DNA of 64,000 nucleotides from Mycolicibacterium brisbanense (GTDB taxonomy: Bacteria; Actinomycetota; Actinomycetes; Mycobacteriales; Mycobacteriaceae): assembly GCF_001570425.1 (NCBI RefSeq), contig NZ_BCSX01000007.1, forward strand, positions 225,604 to 289,603. The letters run 5' to 3'. The notes below the pieces were generated by a model that did not search any database, had not been told where the DNA came from, and saw only the letters and a list, made by a program, of their open reading frames with translations. Made by a program: the position numbers and the translations under genes. This document shows positions 1 through 8,445 of this stretch, in pieces (within the stretch, counting starts at the first letter, position 1; each line of letters starts with the position of its first letter).

Positions 1-1
1 C

Positions 2-457
2 CCTCCGAGTCCCGTTGTCTACCAACTCATTCCCGAAGATGGGTTGGTGCTGGACGGAGAACGGCTGGTCGCCGTCGAGGTCGGCCACACCGACACCGAC
101 GACACCACCGTGTTGCACGTGCCATCGATCGGGTTGGTGGTCGCCGGCGACGTCGCCTACAACGGCGTGCACCAGTACCTCCTGGAAAGCGCTGACGGCG
201 GGATCAAGTCCTGGCTGCAGGCACTCAACAAGGTCGCCGCACTGCAGCCCCGTGCGGTCGTGGCCGGGCACAAGAACAAGGACCTCCCCGACGATCCGGC
301 GATCCTCACCGAGACCCGCGACTACCTCCTCGACGCGCAGCGGCTGTTGGCGGGAAAGCCAAGTCCCCGCGAGTTTTTCGACTACATGATCCAGCTCTAC
401 CCCGACCGGCTCAACGTCGGCCCGGTCTGGTACAGCGCCGTGGCGCTGCTGTCTTGA
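2..457 (+). CDS. MBL-fold metallo-hydrolase, C-terminal part (5' truncated by window edge)
   Basis: The reading frame is open from the first codon of the window, so the N-terminus with the HxHxDH metal site lies outside. The visible part carries the downstream metallo-beta-lactamase landmarks: EVGHTDTDD, a VAGDVAYN motif with the bridging Asp, and AGHKN near the end. It closely resembles the complete MBL protein at 2280-3143, so the two are paralogues in one gene cluster. The substrate is unknown; the family includes lactonases, thioester hydrolases and detoxifying hydrolases. The next gene starts 12 nt downstream behind an AAAGGA ribosome-binding site, which fits one operon. Confidence 0.88.
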   Translation, partial: PPSPVVYQLIPEDGLVLDGERLVAVEVGHTDTDDTTVLHVPSIGLVVAGDVAYNGVHQYLLESADGGIKSWLQALNKVAALQPRAVVAGHKNKDLPDDPAILTETRDYLLDAQRLLAGKPSPREFFDYMIQLYPDRLNVGPVWYSAVALLS

Positions 458-469
458 AAGGAACGTGAA

Positions 470-1192
470 ATGATCATCGATGCAGACGATCTCGACGCCA
501 CGTCGAGCTACAAACTTCTCATCGGCAGTGTGCTGCCGCGCGCCATCGCCTGGATCAGCACCGCCTCGACGACCGGGGTCGGCAACATCGCGCCGGTGTC
601 GTTCTTCACCGTGGTGGGACGCATTCCCCCGATCCTGTCGGTGTCCCTGCAACCCCGCTCCGACGGTGTCACGCTCAAGGACACGTTCGTCAACATCCGC
701 GACACCGGCGAGTTCGTCGTCAACATCGCCTCGATCGCCCAGGCCGATGCCGTGCACCGGTCGGCATTCGAATTCGACTCCGGGGTCGACGAATTCGAGG
801 CCCTCGGCCTGACCAAGGCCGCGTCGGAGACCATCGCGGCGCCGCGGATCGCGGAGGCTCCGATCTCATTCGAATGCGTGGTGGACCGCATCATCCCGAT
901 GCCGCCACTGCCCGACCACGTGGTCTGGGGCCGGGTCAAGCGCATCCACGTCCGCGACGACCTGTACCTGTCCCGGGGCCGCATCGACGTCGGCGCGCTC
1001 AACGCGTTCGGGCGCCTGGCCGCCGAGTACACGCTCGTCAACAACATCTTCACCACCCCGCTGCCCGACGGCCTGGCCGAGCAATTCGCCGCCCAGCGCG
1101 CCCAACGCCTGGACGGCAAGGCCTCTGACTATTCACCCATCGACACCACAGACTGGTCGCCCTCCGGCGCCACCAAGGAGACTGCGAAGTGA
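470..1192 (+). CDS. Flavin reductase-like (FMN-binding split barrel) protein
   Basis: A 240-residue protein of the flavin reductase-like family (FMN-binding split barrel). The N-terminal LPRAIAWIST and NIAPVSFFTVV segments are typical of the FMN-binding core, followed by the FVVNIAS strand. Members either reduce FMN for a partner monooxygenase or act on their own as FMN/F420 reductases. No monooxygenase partner is adjacent, so the role is open. The gene follows the MBL gene by 12 nt and its 3' end overlaps the hydrolase start by 4 nt, so it is translationally coupled within the 1-3.9 kb operon. Confidence 0.88.
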   Translation: MIIDADDLDATSSYKLLIGSVLPRAIAWISTASTTGVGNIAPVSFFTVVGRIPPILSVSLQPRSDGVTLKDTFVNIRDTGEFVVNIASIAQADAVHRSAFEFDSGVDEFEALGLTKAASETIAAPRIAEAPISFECVVDRIIPMPPLPDHVVWGRVKRIHVRDDLYLSRGRIDVGALNAFGRLAAEYTLVNNIFTTPLPDGLAEQFAAQRAQRLDGKASDYSPIDTTDWSPSGATKETAK

Positions 1193-2283
1193 GCACGCTG
1201 CTACTCATCCACGGCTTCCTCGACGACGTCAAGGTCTGGGACGACGTCGTGTCCGCACCGCCGGACGACGTCGACATCGTCCGCTATCAGCTGCCGGGCT
1301 TCGGGGCCCGAACCGAGGACACGACACCCGAGCTGACACTGGCGGCCTTCGCTGCCGAAGCCGGGCAACTCCTCGACGGCGTCGTAGGCGACACCATCGT
1401 GGTCGGGCAGAGTCTCGGGTCACAGATCGCCGAACTGGTCGCCGCCCGTCACGCCGGGAAAGTCACCGGCCTGGTGCTGATCACCCCGGTTCCGCTGGGC
1501 GGCACCCGGCTTCCCGCAGAGGCCCTTGCCCCGTTCCGCGCGTTGGGTGGCGATCCCGCCGCGCAGCGTGCCGCCCGGGCCGCCCTGTCCCCGGCCCTCA
1601 CCGACGAACAACTCGACCGTTTGACGCGGGCCGGTGAATCTGCACGGCCGGACGTCGTCAGCCGCTACGTGGACGTGTGGAACGACGGTGTGCCCGACGC
1701 ACCGCCGGTCAGCAGCTTCACCGGGCCGGTGCTGATCATCCGCGGCGGCGCCGACCCGTTCGTCACCGACGAATTGGCCGCCGCGGTCACGCCGCGCTTC
1801 CCGCAGGCCCACGTGCAGGTCATCGATGGGGGCGGACATTGGGTTCACGTCGAGTACGCCGGCCAGGTCGCGGCGTCCATCACCGCATTCGTGCGTGAGA
1901 CGGGCGCGGCCGCGGGCTGGCGTCGTGGCTTCGCCGAGCAGTCCCGAGACACGTTCGCCGCGAACTTCGCAGGCGATGTCGTGCTCGACGCCACCACGCT
2001 GCCCGAACCGGTGGCGGGCCGGGACCGGGTGGCCGCGACGCTGGCGACCGCGAGCTCGATCTACGAATCGCTGGAGTTCACCGCCGAGGCCCACAGCGGC
2101 GCAACCAGCTATTTGCAGTGGCGCGCAACGGCCTTCGACGGCTTGGCACTGCGCGGCGTGACCATTCTGGACCGCGGGCCCGACGGTCTGATCACCGGGA
2201 TCGCCATTCACCACCGACCTTTGGGTGCGGTTCTGCGGTTCGCATCGGAAATCCGCGATCGCATGGAAGGCGCGCAATCATGA
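1189..2283 (+). CDS. Alpha/beta-hydrolase fused to an NTF2/SnoaL-like domain
   Basis: A 364-residue two-domain protein. Residues 1 to about 235 form an alpha/beta-hydrolase: an HGF oxyanion segment near residue 8, nucleophile elbow GQSLGS with Ser75, an acid residue in RGGADPF and the catalytic His in GGHWVH. Residues from about 240 to the end resemble an NTF2/SnoaL-like cone fold (for example FAANFAGDVVLDATTL and LQWRATAFDG). The hydrolase part would act on an ester, lactone or C-C bond; the NTF2 part could bind substrate or act as an isomerase. The start GTG overlaps the upstream stop by 4 nt, and the stop overlaps the next ATG as ATGA, so coupling is tight. The fusion makes a joint function on one substrate likely, but the substrate is unknown. 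Confidence 0.87.
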   Translation: MSTLLLIHGFLDDVKVWDDVVSAPPDDVDIVRYQLPGFGARTEDTTPELTLAAFAAEAGQLLDGVVGDTIVVGQSLGSQIAELVAARHAGKVTGLVLITPVPLGGTRLPAEALAPFRALGGDPAAQRAARAALSPALTDEQLDRLTRAGESARPDVVSRYVDVWNDGVPDAPPVSSFTGPVLIIRGGADPFVTDELAAAVTPRFPQAHVQVIDGGGHWVHVEYAGQVAASITAFVRETGAAAGWRRGFAEQSRDTFAANFAGDVVLDATTLPEPVAGRDRVAATLATASSIYESLEFTAEAHSGATSYLQWRATAFDGLALRGVTILDRGPDGLITGIAIHHRPLGAVLRFASEIRDRMEGAQS

Positions 2284-3143
2284 CCGCCCAGTTGCAACAC
2301 CAAATTCATGTCACCGGTCAGCTCGCACAGTCGGGGCGCGGCCCGCTTCCCGACGGCAGCCGGCGGATGTGGTCGCCGATCACCTCGACGCTGATCACGG
2401 GTTCCCGCGACGCGGTGCTGGTCGACCCGCCGCTGACCACCGCGCAGGCCGTCGATGTGGGCGACTGGGTCGCGGAATCTGGCCGGCGACTGACCGCGAT
2501 CTACATCACCCACGGTCACGGCGACCACTGGTTCGGCGCGATGCCGCTGCTGCAACGGTTCCCGGATGCGGTGGTTTTCGCCACCGCGGGCACAGCGCAG
2601 CACATGGCGGTCCAGAACTCACCAGAGTTCCGAGCCTCCTTCTGGGACAAGGTGTTTCCCGGCGCTCTGCCGACCGGCGAGATTGCGGTCACCATCGTCG
2701 GTGAGGATGGTTTCGAACTCGAAGGTCAGCGATTACAGCCGGTCGAGGTGGGCCACACCGATACCGATGCGACGACCATGCTCCACGTTCCCGGCAGCGG
2801 TCTGCTGGTCGCGGGCGATGTCGTCTACAACAGCGTGCATCTGTATCTCACCGAATCCGGTGGCGTATCCGGACTCGACGAGTGGCTGGCCGCACTGGAC
2901 ATCGCCGAGAGCCTGCAACCCGTCACCGTGATCGCCGGTCACAAGAATCCCGCCGCGTCCGACGACCCGTCACAACTCGAGGCCACCCGGCGCTACCTCA
3001 CCGACGCCCGCAGCCTGCTCGAATCGGCCGGCAACGCAGAAGATTTCTACGCTGGCATGCTCGCCAGGCACCCTGACCGCATCAATCCCGGTGCACTGTG
3101 GGGCGCGGCGATTACCCTGTTTCCACCTGACGGACGAGGTTGA
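2280..3143 (+). CDS. MBL-fold metallo-hydrolase
   Basis: A 287-residue metallo-beta-lactamase-fold hydrolase starting at the ATG of an ATGA overlap with the preceding stop. The metal-binding THGHGDH motif spans residues 77-83, followed by EVGHTDTDA, the LLVAGDVVYN bridging-Asp strand and the AGHKN motif near the C-terminus. All canonical di-metal ligands seem present, so it should be an active hydrolase. It is a paralogue of the truncated gene at the window start. Both flank the flavin reductase-like and hydrolase-NTF2 genes, which suggests successive or alternative hydrolytic steps in one pathway. The substrate cannot be read from the sequence. Confidence 0.9.
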   Translation: MTAQLQHQIHVTGQLAQSGRGPLPDGSRRMWSPITSTLITGSRDAVLVDPPLTTAQAVDVGDWVAESGRRLTAIYITHGHGDHWFGAMPLLQRFPDAVVFATAGTAQHMAVQNSPEFRASFWDKVFPGALPTGEIAVTIVGEDGFELEGQRLQPVEVGHTDTDATTMLHVPGSGLLVAGDVVYNSVHLYLTESGGVSGLDEWLAALDIAESLQPVTVIAGHKNPAASDDPSQLEATRRYLTDARSLLESAGNAEDFYAGMLARHPDRINPGALWGAAITLFPPDGRG

Positions 3144-3144
3144 A

Positions 3145-3864
3145 ATGACCGACTTGATAGCGGAAGTCCTCGCGGCCCACGGCGGCGTGTCGCGGTGGAA
3201 CGAGTTCTCCCGCGTCGAGGCGACGATCGTGACCGGAGGCAAACTCTGGCCCATCAAAGGGCAGCCGCAGGATGCCACACCTCGCCGGATGACCGTCGAA
3301 ATACACCGTCAATGGGCCTCGGTGCAGCCGTTCGGCGGCCCCGACCAGAAGACCGACTTCACCACCGACCGCGTCGCCATCGAGAAGCTCGACGGTCGCG
3401 TCGTCGCCGAGTTGCACAATCCGCGTGAGTCATTCACCGGCCATGAACTCCACACTCCGTGGAATCCGTTGCAGCGCGCGTACTTCAACGGCTACGCACT
3501 GTGGAACTATCTGACCGCTCCGTTTCTGATGTCGTTACCGGGCGTCTCCGTCGAGGAGATCGACCCCGTCACCGAACGCGGCGAAACGTGGCGTGGCCTG
3601 CGCCTGCGATATCCGCCGAACTTCGCCAGTCACAGTGCGGTGGAGGAGTTCTACGTCGACTCCGAGCATCTGATCCGTCGCCATGATTACCGAGTGGACG
3701 TGGCCGGGGGCTTCCCGGCGATCCACTACATCGACAACCTCGTCGAATTCGACGGCATCAAGGTTCCGACGAAACGCCGCGCGTACCGCTGCGATGCGTC
3801 GGGACAGATGCTGCCCGACGAGCTGATGGTCGCCATCGACCTGAGCGACGTCCGGTTCTCCTGA
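3145..3864 (+). CDS. Conserved hypothetical protein, last gene of the MBL/hydrolase operon
   Basis: A 239-residue soluble protein that I do not assign to a named family. It starts at ATG 3145, 1 nt after the MBL stop. It has no signal peptide, membrane segment or obvious metal motif. The sequence is rich in beta-strand pattern (for example RMTVEIHRQWASVQPFGG and RRHDYRVDVAGGFPAIHYID), consistent with a lipocalin-like or LolA/LppX-type antiparallel barrel. The position as the last gene of a tightly packed operon with hydrolases suggests an accessory or ligand-binding role; that is inference. Only 3 nt separate its stop from the stop of the convergent thiolase gene. Confidence 0.8.
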   Translation: MTDLIAEVLAAHGGVSRWNEFSRVEATIVTGGKLWPIKGQPQDATPRRMTVEIHRQWASVQPFGGPDQKTDFTTDRVAIEKLDGRVVAELHNPRESFTGHELHTPWNPLQRAYFNGYALWNYLTAPFLMSLPGVSVEEIDPVTERGETWRGLRLRYPPNFASHSAVEEFYVDSEHLIRRHDYRVDVAGGFPAIHYIDNLVEFDGIKVPTKRRAYRCDASGQMLPDELMVAIDLSDVRFS

Positions 3865-3867
3865 GCG

Positions 3868-5106
3868 TCAGCGCGCGGCGGGGTTTTCCAGGACCACGGC
3901 GACGCCCTGACCCGAACCGACGCACACCCCGATCGCGCCGTACCGAGCACCGCGCTCCCGTAGTTCGGTGGCCAACGTCAGCACGTAGCGGGCCCCGGTC
4001 GCGCCGAACGGATGTCCGATGGCAACGGCACCCCCGTTGGGTGTGAGCTTCTCGTCGGGAATGACGAACCCGCCCAACTGGTTCGGAAGCTCACGCAGCA
4101 CACCGAGGGCCTGCGCGCTGAACGCCTCGTGCACCTCCCACACGTCGATCTGTTCGGGAGTCAAGCCCGCCCGGCGGATGGCCATCGGCAGAGCCCACGC
4201 CGGGGCGAGGCCCATGACCAACGGATCGATGCCATATACCGCCGATGACACCACGCGGGCCAACGGCTCGATACCCAGCTCGGCCGCCCGCTCTCCCGAT
4301 GCCAGCACCAGTGCGCTGGCGCCGTCGGTCAGCGGTGTCGAGTTCGCCGCGGTCATCTGAGTTGTTCCCGGTTGCGGCTTGAGCTTCGCCAATTGTTCTG
4401 CGGTGGTGTCGTCGCGGATGAACTCGTCGTGCTCAAAGGTGCGGGCCGGTGTCGTCTTCGTCGCCGCGATCTCGACCGGCATGATCTCCTTGGCCAGCCG
4501 ACCGGAGTCGCGGGCGGCCTTGGCATTTCGCTGGGTGCGTAGCGCGAACGCGTCGATTTCCTCCCGTGTCAGCCCGTACCGATCGGCGACGTTCTGCGCG
4601 GTCTCGATCATGCCGATATAGGCGTTGCGGGCCAGCAAGGCCGGGTTGGGCGGGCCACCGGCACCCGCCCACATGGTGTCGAGCAGGATGACCGGCCCGC
4701 GCGGGGAGAACGGTGCATCGCCCTTCATGTACGCCCAGCCCGACCGCGACATCGATTCGACGCCGCAGGCCATCCCGACACCGAGATCCCCGGCCCGGAT
4801 GGCATGCGCGACACTGATTGTCGCGCTGAGCGACGACGCACAGAAGCGGTTGATCGTCACCCCCGGCACACTGTCCGGGAATCCGGCGGCCAACGCGGCC
4901 CACCGAGCCAGGTCTCCCATGCCTTCGTGGGCGGGGTTGACGCACCCGGCGACAATGTCCTCGATCTGATCGAGCTCGACCCCGACCCGTGCGCACGCGC
5001 CTTTCATGGTCATTCCGAGCAGGTCGTCGACACGGATGTGCGACAACGAACTGCCGTAGCGGGCGAACGGAGTGCGGACACCGCCGAGCACATACGCATC
5101 TGTCAT
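3868..5106 (-). CDS. Thiolase family protein (acetyl-CoA acetyltransferase-like)
   Basis: A 412-residue thiolase. The acyl-accepting Cys is in NRFCASSL (Cys89), the catalytic His in NGGAVAIGHPFGATGAR and the second catalytic Cys in GVCVGSGQG, so all three active-site motifs are intact. It should cleave a 3-ketoacyl-CoA with CoA, or run the reverse condensation. It is monocistronic on the minus strand, with a GAGGGAG ribosome-binding site 6 nt before ATG 5106. Its neighbours are catabolic genes rather than the fadAB operon at 26-30 kb, so it probably serves a specialised degradation pathway. It is distinct from FadA at 28528-29739. Confidence 0.93.
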   Translation of the reverse strand: MTDAYVLGGVRTPFARYGSSLSHIRVDDLLGMTMKGACARVGVELDQIEDIVAGCVNPAHEGMGDLARWAALAAGFPDSVPGVTINRFCASSLSATISVAHAIRAGDLGVGMACGVESMSRSGWAYMKGDAPFSPRGPVILLDTMWAGAGGPPNPALLARNAYIGMIETAQNVADRYGLTREEIDAFALRTQRNAKAARDSGRLAKEIMPVEIAATKTTPARTFEHDEFIRDDTTAEQLAKLKPQPGTTQMTAANSTPLTDGASALVLASGERAAELGIEPLARVVSSAVYGIDPLVMGLAPAWALPMAIRRAGLTPEQIDVWEVHEAFSAQALGVLRELPNQLGGFVIPDEKLTPNGGAVAIGHPFGATGARYVLTLATELRERGARYGAIGVCVGSGQGVAVVLENPAAR

Positions 5107-5138
5107 TACCGGCTCCCTCGGTCGTCGAGAGGGTATCG

Positions 5139-5162
5139 CGCCTGTCCCGGTGCCGACAGGCG
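5139..5162. promoter_or_regulatory. Inverted repeat in the thiolase / MIase-like divergent intergenic region
   Basis: Perfect 8-bp arms CGCCTGTC (5139-5146) and GACAGGCG (5155-5162) are separated by 8 nt. The repeat lies 33 bp upstream of the thiolase start and 120 bp upstream of the divergent gene at 5283. Size and position suit a dimeric regulator site; an RNA hairpin is possible but nothing supports a terminator here. No regulator gene is directly adjacent. Confidence 0.35.
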
Positions 5163-5282
5163 TTCAAACCAGTGGTAGGAGGAAGCGCCTCTCAGCAACG
5201 ACAAATCCGGTCATAGTCGGCTGGAGCATCTGCGCGCCACGATTGTTGGACAGGTCGTACTGATCGTCCGAAAGGTTCCGCC

Positions 5283-5894
5283 ATGGAATTTCTGGTAGAC
5301 ATGACTACTCACGTCCCGCCCGGGACCACCCCGCAGCATGTCGACGACGTCCGTGCCCGCGAGGCGGCGCGCGCTCGTGAGCTGGTGGCCGAGGGACATC
5401 TGCTGCGGCTGTGGCGCCCGCCGCTGGCGCCCGGCGAATGGCGCACCTTCGGGTTGTTCGCCGCCGACGACGCCGACCAACTCGAGCAGAAACTCGCGTC
5501 GATGCCGTTGCGCATCTGGCGCACCGACGTCGTGACGCCGCTGCCGGCCCATCCCAACGATCCAGGCGGCGGATCGGCATCGCCGGAGCTCACGGAATTC
5601 CTGACGACGCTGACCATCGCTGTACCGCCGGGCATCAGCGCCGACGAGGTCGTCGACCGCACCGCCGGCGAAGCGGTCCGCGCAGCTGAACTCGCCCGTC
5701 AGGGCCGCCTGGTGCGGCTGTGGCGGCTGACGGCCGAACCCGGGCAGCGGCGCACGCTGGGCTTATGGGCCGGAGCCGACGAGGCCGACCTGACCTCGAC
5801 TCTGCAATCACTGCCGCTGTACGAGTGGATGTCTGCCGAAATCACACCGCTGTCGGTGCACCCGAGCGATCCGGCACGCAGGGCCGCCGCATGA
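5283..5894 (+). CDS. Tandem muconolactone delta-isomerase-like protein
   Basis: A 203-residue protein made of two copies of a roughly 90-residue muconolactone isomerase-like domain. Copy 1 (about 1-95) begins MEFLVDMTTHVPPGTTP and copy 2 (about 103-195) begins with LTTLTIAVPPGISADEV. Both share RLWRxxxxPGxxRTxGLxA and a terminal (A/S)(E/D)xTPLxxHPxDP motif. The classical enzyme is a single-domain protein of about 95 residues acting in the catechol branch of the beta-ketoadipate pathway; no other genes of that branch are seen here. Its stop overlaps the PrpD-like start as ATGA, so the two are coupled and may act consecutively. Confidence 0.8.
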   Translation: MEFLVDMTTHVPPGTTPQHVDDVRAREAARARELVAEGHLLRLWRPPLAPGEWRTFGLFAADDADQLEQKLASMPLRIWRTDVVTPLPAHPNDPGGGSASPELTEFLTTLTIAVPPGISADEVVDRTAGEAVRAAELARQGRLVRLWRLTAEPGQRRTLGLWAGADEADLTSTLQSLPLYEWMSAEITPLSVHPSDPARRAAA

Positions 5895-7267
5895 CCGCGC
5901 TCCTCGTCGAAGATCTGGCCGAGTTCGTGCTGGCCGCTCGCTTCTCCGATATCACGGACACAAAGTTGTTGCGCCGCAACGTTCTCGATAGCATCGCCTG
6001 CGCCGTAGCCGCGCTCGACGGCGACACGGTCCGGTCGGTCAGGGCCCAGGTGGCAGCGGTCGGCGGCGCGGCTCAAGCCTCGTTGATCGGCGGCGGCACC
6101 ACCAGTGTCGACCAGGCAGCCCTGTTCAACTCGGTGGCGGTCCGCTACGTCGACCTCCTGGACACATACCTGACGCCCGGCGGCCTGTGTCATCCTGCGG
6201 ACAACTTCGGGGCGATCCTCGCGGCTGCCGAGAGCGTCGGAGCAGGCGGAGAGGACTTCCTACTGGCACTGGCGGTGGCCTACGAAGTGCAGAGCCGTTT
6301 TTCGGCCTCGGTTCCGGTGATGGCCCGCGGCTTGAATCATGCTTTGCAACTGGCCATTTCCGTCGCCGCCGGCAGCGCCAAACTGCTGGGCCTGACCAAG
6401 GGCCAGACTGCCGATGCCATGGCTGCCGCCGCGGCCGACAACGTGTCGCTGGCCGCTGTGCACTCCGAACCGGTGTCGAATTGGAAGGGCATCTCGCCCG
6501 GCATCACTGCGCAGCGCGCGGTGTACGTCACCCAGCTGGCGCAGCGCGGTATCACCGGACCGCGGGGAATCTTCGAGGGCCCCAACGGGCTTCACCAACT
6601 TTTCGGCCAACGGATCGACCTGCGACTCGATGACCGCAGCCTCGGCGTGGTCGAGCAGACCTACCTGAAGAAGTACTGCTCACTGATCCACGGACAGGCG
6701 CCGATCGAAACCGTGTTGACCCTGGCCGCCGAACACGGCATCGACCACCGCGAGGTCGCAGCCCTCGATGTGGCGGTGTTCCAGACGGCCTACGACATCG
6801 CCGGTGGCGGCGCCTTCGGCGCCAAGGGAGCACCCGAGACCAAGGAGCAGGCCGACTACAACTTGAAGTATCTGCTCGCCGCCGCCCTGATCGACGGCGA
6901 GGTCGGACCGGACCAACTGCAGACCGAGCGCATCCGTCGACCCGATGTCCGAGAGTTGCTGCAGCGCATCACCGTTCATCCTGACGACGAATTGACGTCG
7001 CGGTACCCGCACGCCACGCCGGTGCGGATCACTGCCACATTGCGCGACGGCCGGCGCGTCACGCGCGCCCAGGACGACTTCGAGGGAGCGCCCAGCCGGC
7101 CGTTCAGCTGGGACCGCACCGTCGAGAAGTTGCACTGGCTGGCCGCCGGCCACGCCGACGCGGCGCTGTGCGACTCGATTGTCGACACCGTCGACCGGCT
7201 CGATACGGTCGACGTGCCGGAACTGACCGCACTACTGTCCACAGTGGATTCCAGGAGGCAATCATGA
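5891..7267 (+). CDS. MmgE/PrpD family protein (2-methylcitrate dehydratase-like)
   Basis: A 458-residue protein of the MmgE/PrpD family, which includes 2-methylcitrate dehydratase, cis-aconitate decarboxylase and related lyases. Typical features are the N-terminal LRRNVLDSIACAVAALDG, the GxGxxxxSxxxAAL-type segment (SLIGGGTTSVDQAALFNS), LKKYCSLIHGQAPIE and YNLKYLLAAALIDGE. The start is the ATG in the ATGA overlap with the upstream gene. There is no methylcitrate synthase or lyase nearby, so propionate metabolism is not supported. A dehydratase or isomerase step on a different acid is more likely. Its stop overlaps the nitronate monooxygenase-like start by 4 nt. Confidence 0.88.
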   Translation: MTALLVEDLAEFVLAARFSDITDTKLLRRNVLDSIACAVAALDGDTVRSVRAQVAAVGGAAQASLIGGGTTSVDQAALFNSVAVRYVDLLDTYLTPGGLCHPADNFGAILAAAESVGAGGEDFLLALAVAYEVQSRFSASVPVMARGLNHALQLAISVAAGSAKLLGLTKGQTADAMAAAAADNVSLAAVHSEPVSNWKGISPGITAQRAVYVTQLAQRGITGPRGIFEGPNGLHQLFGQRIDLRLDDRSLGVVEQTYLKKYCSLIHGQAPIETVLTLAAEHGIDHREVAALDVAVFQTAYDIAGGGAFGAKGAPETKEQADYNLKYLLAAALIDGEVGPDQLQTERIRRPDVRELLQRITVHPDDELTSRYPHATPVRITATLRDGRRVTRAQDDFEGAPSRPFSWDRTVEKLHWLAAGHADAALCDSIVDTVDRLDTVDVPELTALLSTVDSRRQS

Positions 7268-8286
7268 GCTCACCGATAGCGGATCTCGGTCTGAGGATCC
7301 CGGTGATCGCTGCGCCCATGGCAGGCGGCCCCACCACCCCGGCCATGGTGATCGCCGCGCACAGCGCAGGCAGCTTCGGTTTCCTGGCCGCGGGCTACAA
7401 GACTCCCGAGGCCGTCGAGGCCGAGCTGCGCACCGTGCATGACGCGGGAATACCGTTCGGCGTCAACGTCTTCGCTCCCAACCCGGTACCGATCTCGCCC
7501 GAACGGTACGCCGAGTACGCGCAGGCCATGCAGCGCGAGGCCGACCGATTCGGGCTCACCCTGCCCACCGCCCCGAACGACAGCGACGATCACTTCGCCG
7601 CCAAGGTGGACCTGCTGCGCGCCACCCCGGTCCCGGTGGTGAGCTTCACGTTCGGCATACCTCCACAAGACGTGATCCGGAGCCTCCAGCAGGTGGGCAG
7701 CGCCGTGGTGCAGACGGTGACCTCGCGTGCCGAAGCGGAGGCCGCCGCAGCGGCGGGCGTCGACGCCCTGGCGGTACAGGCCAGCGTCGCCGGCGGACAC
7801 TCGGGCACGCTCACCCCGGACAATCCGCCGCCTGCTCTGCCCATCGGTGAGCTGGTCGGGCAGATCGCCTCGACGGTCGGACTCCCTGTCATCGCCGCCG
7901 GCGGCATCGGCACCGCGGAAGATGTCGCCGGGGTGCTCAAGGCAGGCGCCGAGGCAGCGGCCGTCGGCACCGTGCTGCTGCTCGCCGACGAGAGCGGCGC
8001 GTCGGCGACCCATCAAGCGGCACTTGAGGATCCCGACCGCACCGAAACCGTTGTCACCAAGGCGTTCACCGGCCGGCCGGCCCGAGGGCTGCGCAACCGG
8101 TTCATAGACACTTATGAGGCCTCGGCACCGCTGGGCTATCCAGCGATCCACTTCCTGACCAGCCCGCTGCGCAAGGCCGCCGCGGCCGCCGGTGAACCCG
8201 AACTCGTGCACCTGTGGGCCGGCACCGGATACCGGCATGCCCGCCGCGAGCCCACCGCCCAGATCCTGGCCGGCCTGGTTCCCTGA
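7264..8286 (+). CDS. Nitronate monooxygenase-like FMN oxidoreductase
   Basis: A 340-residue TIM-barrel FMN protein of the nitronate monooxygenase (2-nitropropane dioxygenase) family. Landmarks are PVIAAPMAGG at the N-terminus, GVNVF, QASVAGGHSG and the phosphate-binding VIAAGGIGT. Class I enzymes use the His of the AGGHSG motif to oxidise nitronates such as propionate 3-nitronate; other members are enoyl reductases or dioxygenases. ATG 7264 overlaps the PrpD stop. It is the third gene of the coupled 5283-8286 operon. Detoxification of a nitro compound is one reading, an unrelated FMN oxidation another. Confidence 0.9.
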   Translation: MSSPIADLGLRIPVIAAPMAGGPTTPAMVIAAHSAGSFGFLAAGYKTPEAVEAELRTVHDAGIPFGVNVFAPNPVPISPERYAEYAQAMQREADRFGLTLPTAPNDSDDHFAAKVDLLRATPVPVVSFTFGIPPQDVIRSLQQVGSAVVQTVTSRAEAEAAAAAGVDALAVQASVAGGHSGTLTPDNPPPALPIGELVGQIASTVGLPVIAAGGIGTAEDVAGVLKAGAEAAAVGTVLLLADESGASATHQAALEDPDRTETVVTKAFTGRPARGLRNRFIDTYEASAPLGYPAIHFLTSPLRKAAAAAGEPELVHLWAGTGYRHARREPTAQILAGLVP

Positions 8287-8445
8287 CCCAGGCCAGAAGA
8301 CCTACGACGCGACCGGCTGCCGCTTCCGCGAGTGTGAATCATGTGCGAAAAGTCGCGCGAAAATTCGCAGACGGTTCACATTCGCGGCGGCCTCCCTGCC
8401 AGAGTGGACATATTCCTCAGGTCCGCCGACGACAGGAGCCCCACC

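Noticed and set aside
8331..8400. Possible CRP-like or inverted operator (TGTGAA ... TTCACA) upstream of the alcohol dehydrogenase
   Set aside because: The half-sites are about 40 nt apart, far outside CRP geometry, and the intervening sequence has no clear symmetry.
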